A DNA stretch of 64,000 bases from Codonopsis lanceolata (taxonomy: Eukaryota; Streptophyta; Magnoliopsida; Asterales; Campanulaceae), in NCBI GenBank assembly GCA_013146195.2, contig CM028377.1, positions 64,935,124 through 64,999,123 on the forward strand. Reading direction: 5' to 3'. The position numbers were made by a program, and so were the translations under genes. Of the stretch, positions 59,426-64,000 are shown piece by piece. The number at the start of each line of letters is the position of its first letter. The stretch's first letter is position 1. The notes under the pieces are model-generated. The model was not told the origin of the DNA, ran no database searches, and saw only the letters and a list, made by a program, of their open reading frames with translations.

Positions 59426-59636
59426 ATGAATGTAAAAGTCATGATATGAACAGTAGCTATATTATAGCCTGCAGGATAGGAGTATAGGCTCCTTGACAAA
59501 TTGGTTCAAGGATCCTTTGCTCACCCTATATATACGATGCTATGGGGTTGTTTGTTCACCACCCCGGAATCCTTCAGCTCACTGATCTCTCTCTCTCTGA
59601 TACACTTCAGTCTTAATTTGTGGTTACTTTATAACA
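59426..59636 (+). mobile_element. 5' LTR of a second Ty1/copia element
   Basis: It starts TGTTATGAATG and ends ...CTTTATAACA. It contains 'ccctatatatacgatg' (TATA region) and a CT-rich leader start. It is followed by CGTTATCAGCACGA (interrupted by a hAT), the primer-site context typical of many plant copia elements. The left border is inferred from TG. The gag that follows at 61320 supports the identity. Confidence 0.6.
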
Positions 59637-59645
59637 CGTTATCAG

Positions 59646-60371
59646 CAATGGCGAACACATGTTAATGGGTATGAGGGCAGTTGCCCCCACTTGAGTTTTT
59701 TTTGGTGAAGGAATTTTTTTTAAAATAATAATAATAATATGTTATATTGTACATTTTGCCCCCACCTGAATCAAATTTCTACAATTTGCCCCCACCTAAA
59801 TAAAAAACAAATTATAATTGTGATTTAAATTTTTTTTAAAATTAATAACCCTTATTTAAAAAATAGCCCTAATTTGAAATAATCATAATTTTGAAATAAC
59901 CATAATTGAATATTTAATTTATGTAATTGTTGTGAATTGTGATTTATGAATTTGTGATAGATGATATATTGATATTATGATAATATTATTTTATTTCCTA
60001 AATTTGTGTGTTCAATATCTTGGTAGGAAATGTATATTTATTTAATCTGAAATTAGAGCATTTTAATTTGGGGGTTGAAGTAGTTGATTTATGAGAAAAA
60101 AAAATATTTGTGTAGATTTCCAAATTGTGGTTGATTTAAAGGAATTTGGTTTTAGTGATTATGGAGAAATTTTTTAAATGAAAATCAAATTTGTGATCAC
60201 TTTATAAATGATTGTCTTGTATGTTTTATTGAAAAATATTTTCTTAGGAACGTTACAAATGATGATATAATTAAACGATTTCAAAATATGAAAACGCGTA
60301 GCGGATAATTATAATTTGTAACTTTATTAAATTTGTGCACCTAGTTGGAAAAATTCCTACGTCCGCCACTG
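59646..60371. mobile_element. hAT element inserted in the copia primer-site region, 8-bp duplication
   Basis: GTTATCAG occurs at 59638-59645 and 60372-60379 as a perfect 8-bp target duplication. The ends are CAATGGCGAAC and (complement) CAGTGGCGGAC, typical of plant TTF/ZMYM-type hAT. Near the right end the plus strand reads 'NDDIIKRFQNMKTR', like the transposase C-terminus of that family. At 726 bp it is non-autonomous. Removing it rejoins CGTTATCAGCACGATTG. Confidence 0.88.
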
Positions 60372-60379
60372 GTTATCAG

Positions 60380-61066
60380 CACGATTGTTCTACTGTTAAC
60401 AATCTCAAATGGTAAAATTTTCTACCGATACATTCTTTATTTTATGGCTTTGGTTTACTTCAATATATATCGTATATCACCATTATTAAGAAAAGGTTGG
60501 TTGAGCCACCGTCGATAATATATGGTGAGATGACGAAATAATAATTTATTATTTAACGCATAATATATATGTTCGTTGATGCCTGTGCGGAAATAACCCC
60601 AAACTATAAACTGAATATTTATATATATACATATATTTCAATTCTATATATGAATAACTTTATATACATATATATATTTATTACTGACTTACAAACACCC
60701 ATAGAAAGGCTTGCTGAGTAGCGTGGCGTGAATATATATGTATGTTATATAATAGCTATATAAAGTTGACTGGAAAAATATTCATGCAGAGTTATTTTAT
60801 TTATTGCTCCTAATAAAATTTATATTTATTCATAATATAAATGCAATTCTATTATATCAGCATTTTTACATTTTTACCCCTATCCTATAACGGTTAGTTA
60901 ACGGCTAGTTGCTGATTTTTATCTATCTCCTCCAACGGTAATAAACGGCTAGTTAACGGTCATAAATAGTCATTTTTCTCTCCATATATACCGCAACATC
61001 TTAATAGATTACTCATATTTTTACTATCTCCTTACAAACTCTCAATATCATATCTTCTTCTACAAA
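60380..61066 (+). other. copia leader region
   Basis: AT-rich untranslated sequence between primer site and gag. Repeats of 'aacggctagttaacgg' lie at 60890-60960. 'tctccatatataccgcaaca' near 60980 looks like a core promoter TATA region about 75 bases before the small frame at 61067. Confidence 0.45.
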
Positions 61067-61240
61067 ATGTTCCCTCCAATGTTGATAATTATTATCATAC
61101 TTGTTATTGCGTGCACCGCATTGGTTTTTGTTGCTGAATTCCCTCCAAATGATTTTCAGATTTTTATTGCCTATCTTTGTATCATGTATGTCCTGTTAGC
61201 AGTTACAATAGCTTTCAACATACATTTTAACATGTACTAA
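61067..61240 (+). CDS. Small two-membrane-segment ORF upstream of copia gag
   Basis: An ATG-to-TAA frame of 57 codons. Residues about 5-23 (MLIIIII ... TALVFVA) and about 31-50 (QIFIAYLCIMYVLLAVTIAF) are hydrophobic, separated by the short polar EFPPND, so a two-pass membrane peptide is predicted. The ATG context is 'ctacaaaATG', with Pro-Pro directly after. A TATA-like box lies about 80 bases upstream. It is intact although the gag frame 80 bases downstream has stops. I do not recognise the sequence. It may be a chance open frame, a regulatory upstream ORF, or an accessory retroelement peptide. Confidence 0.35.
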   Translation: MFPPMLIIIIILVIACTALVFVAEFPPNDFQIFIAYLCIMYVLLAVTIAFNIHFNMY

Positions 61241-61319
61241 TTGATTATCATATTAATAAAATTTCTATGTCATCATTTTATTAATATATATGTTTCATTT
61301 TTATAGTTTTTCTTCACAA

Positions 61320-62386
61320 ATGGCAAACATTGCTAAGCTTGAATTTTAAAGGCTGGACATAACTGGGAAAAAATATATGTCTTGGAAAATAGATGCCGAA
61401 ACCCACCTGGCCGCCAGAAGCCTCGAAAATACTATCCAGCAAAGTAATAATGAATGGATAAGTAATCAACACCGTGCTCAAGCCATGATTTTCCTACGAC
61501 ACCACGTCCACGAAGACCTAAAGATGGAGTACCTCACAGTTAATGATCCACTCGTCTTTTGGGAAAGTTTGAACGAAAGATATGACCATTTGAAAACAGT
61601 CATCCTCCCAAAAGCACACTATGATTAGATTCATATCCGCCTACAAGATTTTAAAACCATCAATGAATATAGTTCAATGATGTATAAAATAACCTCACAG
61701 TTGAAATTATGTGGGGAGACCGTCACTGAATATGATATGTTGGAGAAGACTATCTCCATATTTCATGCCTCGAATATGCTCCTGCAGCAGCAATATCGAG
61801 AAAATGGTTTTAAAAGGTACTCCGAATTGATCTATTGCCTCCTTGTAGCTGAACAGAATAATGAGATTCTAATGAAAAATCATGAATCTCGACCAACTGG
61901 TTCAGCACCATTCCCTGAAGCGAATGGACTATGTATGATGAAAGGCAAGGGCGTGGGTGTGGTAGTGGTCGTGGTCGTGGTCGAGCCAAAGGAAATCATG
62001 AACAAGGCCGAGGTCGTGGTCGAAATCAAGGCCGAGGAAGAGGTCGTAGACGAAATAACTATCGTCATCATCATCATCCGTATAATAGAAATTCCTCTCA
62101 CCACCTGAAGTGGAACATGGATGATGATAGAAACACCTCTTCGAGTGGGCAAAATGTGCGACAAAACAATGAAGAAAGTTCATGTTTTAGGTATGGCATG
62201 ACAGGCCACTGGGCACGCACATGCCGAATGACGAAACATCTAGTTGATCTTTATGAGAGATCACAAAAAGGAGAGAATGTAGAGACAAATTTCCTTGAAA
62301 ATGATCTTGAAGATCTTAATTTTGATTTTGGTGATATGGCCAACGTCGATATGACCAATACCATTAGTGATGATATTGGTCATTAA
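61320..62386 (+). pseudogene. copia gag (two stops and one frameshift)
   Basis: The nucleocapsid polyprotein of a plant copia element starts MANIAKLEF at 61320. It continues GKKYMSWKIDAETHLAARSL, AMIFLRHHVHEDLKMEYL and SQLKLCGETVTEYDML, then SELIYCLLVAEQNNEIL. After a frameshift near 61925 there is an Arg/Gly-rich run (GRGRGRNQGRGRGRR) and the knuckle-like CFRYGMTGHWARTC, then KHLVDLYERSQKG. Stops occur after LEF and after KAHYD. The second Cys of the usual CxxC knuckle is a Gly (CFRYG), so zinc binding is doubtful. Protease and pol are missing because a gypsy LTR follows. Confidence 0.85.
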
Positions 62387-62405
62387 CAATAAATTCATAT
62401 AGGAA

Positions 62406-63033
62406 TGAAGCTGAGCTGCCCGGCCCAATAGGCCCAAGTTAAGGACCACATGCAAGGCAAACCAATGACATCCGAGAAGGCGAGCAAGGTGTTGAGCTGT
62501 GTTAAGATACTCGCACACGCGGGGCTTAACAATGAGCATAGGCGAGGTGCAAGCATGACTTATTGTGCTCGCCCGTGAGAGAGTTGACATTAGTCGAGGG
62601 CAGTTATGTCCGAGCAAGAGTTCTCATCAAGTTGAGGACGGTTATGTCCGGGAAACTCACCAGGTGAAACGTTTTCATTAATGGGTTAGTTATCACGCCC
62701 GACATTGAAGGCCATGATCATTTATGAGCAGTTAATAGCAATCATGGGCAGTTATTAGCAGTTATTGACAGTTATGCCTTCCGGTAGATATAAAAACTGG
62801 GCAAGATGTGAAGAGAGGTATGCGCAATCTTATTCTCTAGCTTAAACTCTGCTGAATTATTGACTCTCTTATACTAATTCACACGCCGGAGGGCCTTTGC
62901 AGGGAGTGCCCCTGCCCAGTTTACGTTTGTTCATTCATATTGCAGAGTTGGGCTCTGAGGGTTTACGGACACGTTGAAAGCCAGGTGTTCAGATTGGGCT
63001 TGTTTAGTGCATCCATATTTCCTGGACGCATCA
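62406..63033 (+). mobile_element. 5' LTR of a Ty3/gypsy-type element
   Basis: It starts TGAAGCTGAGC and ends GGACGCATCA, so the ends are TG...CA with near-complementary hexamers. 'gtagatataaaaactgggc' near 62785 is the TATA region. A primer-like site follows two bases later. Inside are repeated 'gcagttattagcagttatt' phrases at 62730-62775. It is inserted 20 bases after the copia gag frame. The 3' LTR is beyond the window. Confidence 0.7.
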
Positions 63034-63035
63034 GT

Positions 63036-63051
63036 TGGTTCCGTTGCCGGG
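63036..63051 (+). other. Primer-binding site of the gypsy element
   Basis: TGGTTCCGTTGCCGGG begins two bases after the LTR end. It resembles the TGGCGCCGTTGCCGGGG primer sites of plant gypsy elements that use tRNA-Asp, with two differences. Confidence 0.55.
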
Positions 63052-63112
63052 AAAACGAAGGTTTTACGGCATTAAGATTCACTTTCCATATTGATATTTT
63101 TAAGCTATAACA

Positions 63113-63931
63113 ATGGCGGAGAATGGAGTCAATGGTGGTAGTGGCAGTCGCAGAGAGGAGGTACATCAGAATCACAGTCTCAATCAAGTTGCTGGGAATA
63201 ATGTCCCTCCGCCCCATGATGCACGCCACCAGTTAAATCAAAGGCGTGGGGTCGATTCATTGGCTAGAAGCGCTGAAGCTGCAGTTGGGTTAGCCCATGA
63301 GTTTCGCGAAGAAGCTTTACGTCAGAGAGCCATTTATTTGGGTCAGATGCATCAACTCAACCTGCAGCTGATTGCTATGGGCAAACCACCATTGCCCATC
63401 GAGTTGGATCCTTTCTGTGGCCCGACTCTGTCGACCAAGTCGAGGCGGCCGATTTCACTATTGGGAAATCAGATGGATCCTTTGGTCGTTCATTCGCAAC
63501 CATGCGTGCATGGTTCTAAGCGTCATGAGCAACCAGAGGGTAGTAAGGCTAGTCATAAGGTTATTCCCAGTGTTCACTCAAGGCTGGGACCGCGAGTAGG
63601 AGAAGATTCAGCTCAATCTCGTCGACGACGGCGTTCTCCTTCACCACCAAGGTCGCATGCTCGCAAATTTCGTTCACCTTCACCACGGCGATCTCGTGCC
63701 TATAGTCGGCGCTCGCGTTCACCAAGGGGCTCTTATGCTCACCGACGTAGAACTCCCTCTCCTAAGCGATCTCATCATTCCAATGGCTCTCAAGGAAGAC
63801 GAGATGTGTGTTATCAATTGCACAAGCTGTTTGCATTTGGGCGCCTCGAATGCAGTGGCGTGGCGCAGGCCGTGGGGATTCCTCAAACCGTTGCGGTTAT
63901 GGGACCCCCACAGGCCCCTCCTCTGCCATGA
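63113..63931 (+). CDS. gypsy gag N-terminal region, RS-rich
   Basis: A 272-codon frame starts MAENGVNGGSGSRREEV, 62 bases after the primer site. Residues 50-90 (SLARSAEAAVGLAHEF, then REEALRQRAIYLGQMHQ) look helical. Residues about 167-222 are rich in Arg-Ser dipeptides (SRRRRRSPSPPRSHARK ... SRRSRSPRGS), as in the N-terminal gag of some plant gypsy (Tat-like) lineages. The frame ends before any recognisable gag core, so it is probably shifted near residue 225. The element continues off the window. Confidence 0.5.
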   Translation: MAENGVNGGSGSRREEVHQNHSLNQVAGNNVPPPHDARHQLNQRRGVDSLARSAEAAVGLAHEFREEALRQRAIYLGQMHQLNLQLIAMGKPPLPIELDPFCGPTLSTKSRRPISLLGNQMDPLVVHSQPCVHGSKRHEQPEGSKASHKVIPSVHSRLGPRVGEDSAQSRRRRRSPSPPRSHARKFRSPSPRRSRAYSRRSRSPRGSYAHRRRTPSPKRSHHSNGSQGRRDVCYQLHKLFAFGRLECSGVAQAVGIPQTVAVMGPPQAPPLP

Positions 63932-64000
63932 GTACTGACCTCCTCCTCCTGATTTCGGGGGGTGGTTTGCTGCCGCACCATAAACATGCGAGAGATTTCG
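63932..64000 (+). other. Gypsy element interior, cut by window end
   Basis: Continuation of the gypsy gag region. Too short to assign. Confidence 0.4.

Noticed and set aside
61677..62183. Val-rich plus frame and minus-strand frames over the copia gag Arg/Gly region
   Set aside because: These are other-frame readings of the CGTGGT-type repeat that encodes the gag Arg/Gly stretch.

Overview
This window is plant nuclear DNA, most likely from a eudicot. It is AT-rich and has small multi-exon genes with GT-AG introns. It is dominated by plant transposable elements: Ty1/copia and Ty3/gypsy retrotransposons, hAT, Mutator-like, Stowaway-like MITEs, Helitron-like ends and tRNA-derived SINEs. I cannot name the species. 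I see no bacterial, organellar or viral genes, no CRISPR array and no free-standing tRNA or rRNA gene.

Layout. 1-1.58 kb is intergenic. 1.58-7.79 kb and 7.89-13.97 kb are two copies of one ~6.1 kb block, separated by exactly 100 N. This looks like allelic or overlapping contig ends left unmerged by the assembler. 14-22.5 kb is gene-free and mosaic. It holds MITEs, a SINE with a 14-bp target duplication, and an ~0.8 kb inverted-repeat element carrying six palindromes about 36 bp apart.

Genes. All three recognisable host genes are on the minus strand between 22.5 and 39 kb. (1) A complete 3-exon 6-phosphogluconolactonase gene (22574-23601) has a secretory-type leader at its N-terminus and SKL at its C-terminus. 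(2) A PARP1 fragment (29395-33033) has only its two N-terminal zinc fingers and is damaged in exon 1. It ends where a 5'-truncated copia element (23.74-29.39 kb) begins, and that copia is itself interrupted by a solo LTR with a perfect 5-bp target duplication. (3) A 7-exon deoxyhypusine hydroxylase gene (36070-38987) keeps all four diiron His-Glu motifs but carries a stop in exon 1 and a frameshift in exon 4. The three genes are unrelated in pathway and are neighbours by chance.

39-59 kb is transposon mosaic: Stowaway copies, hAT-like subterminal repeats, six Helitron-like 3' ends, a candidate 1.9 kb Helitron holding tandem and inverted repeats, and a 2.04 kb Mutator-like element with a 9-bp target duplication. 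A near-empty-site paralogue of that insertion lies at 39.85 kb in the same window. 59.4-64 kb is a nested retrotransposon stack. A copia LTR, leader and gag has a hAT element in its primer-binding region (8-bp target duplication) and a gypsy LTR, primer site and RS-rich gag in its 3' part, running off the window. The copia leader contains an intact 57-codon reading frame predicted to have two membrane segments.

All calls come from reading the sequence. No database search, splice predictor or alignment program was run.
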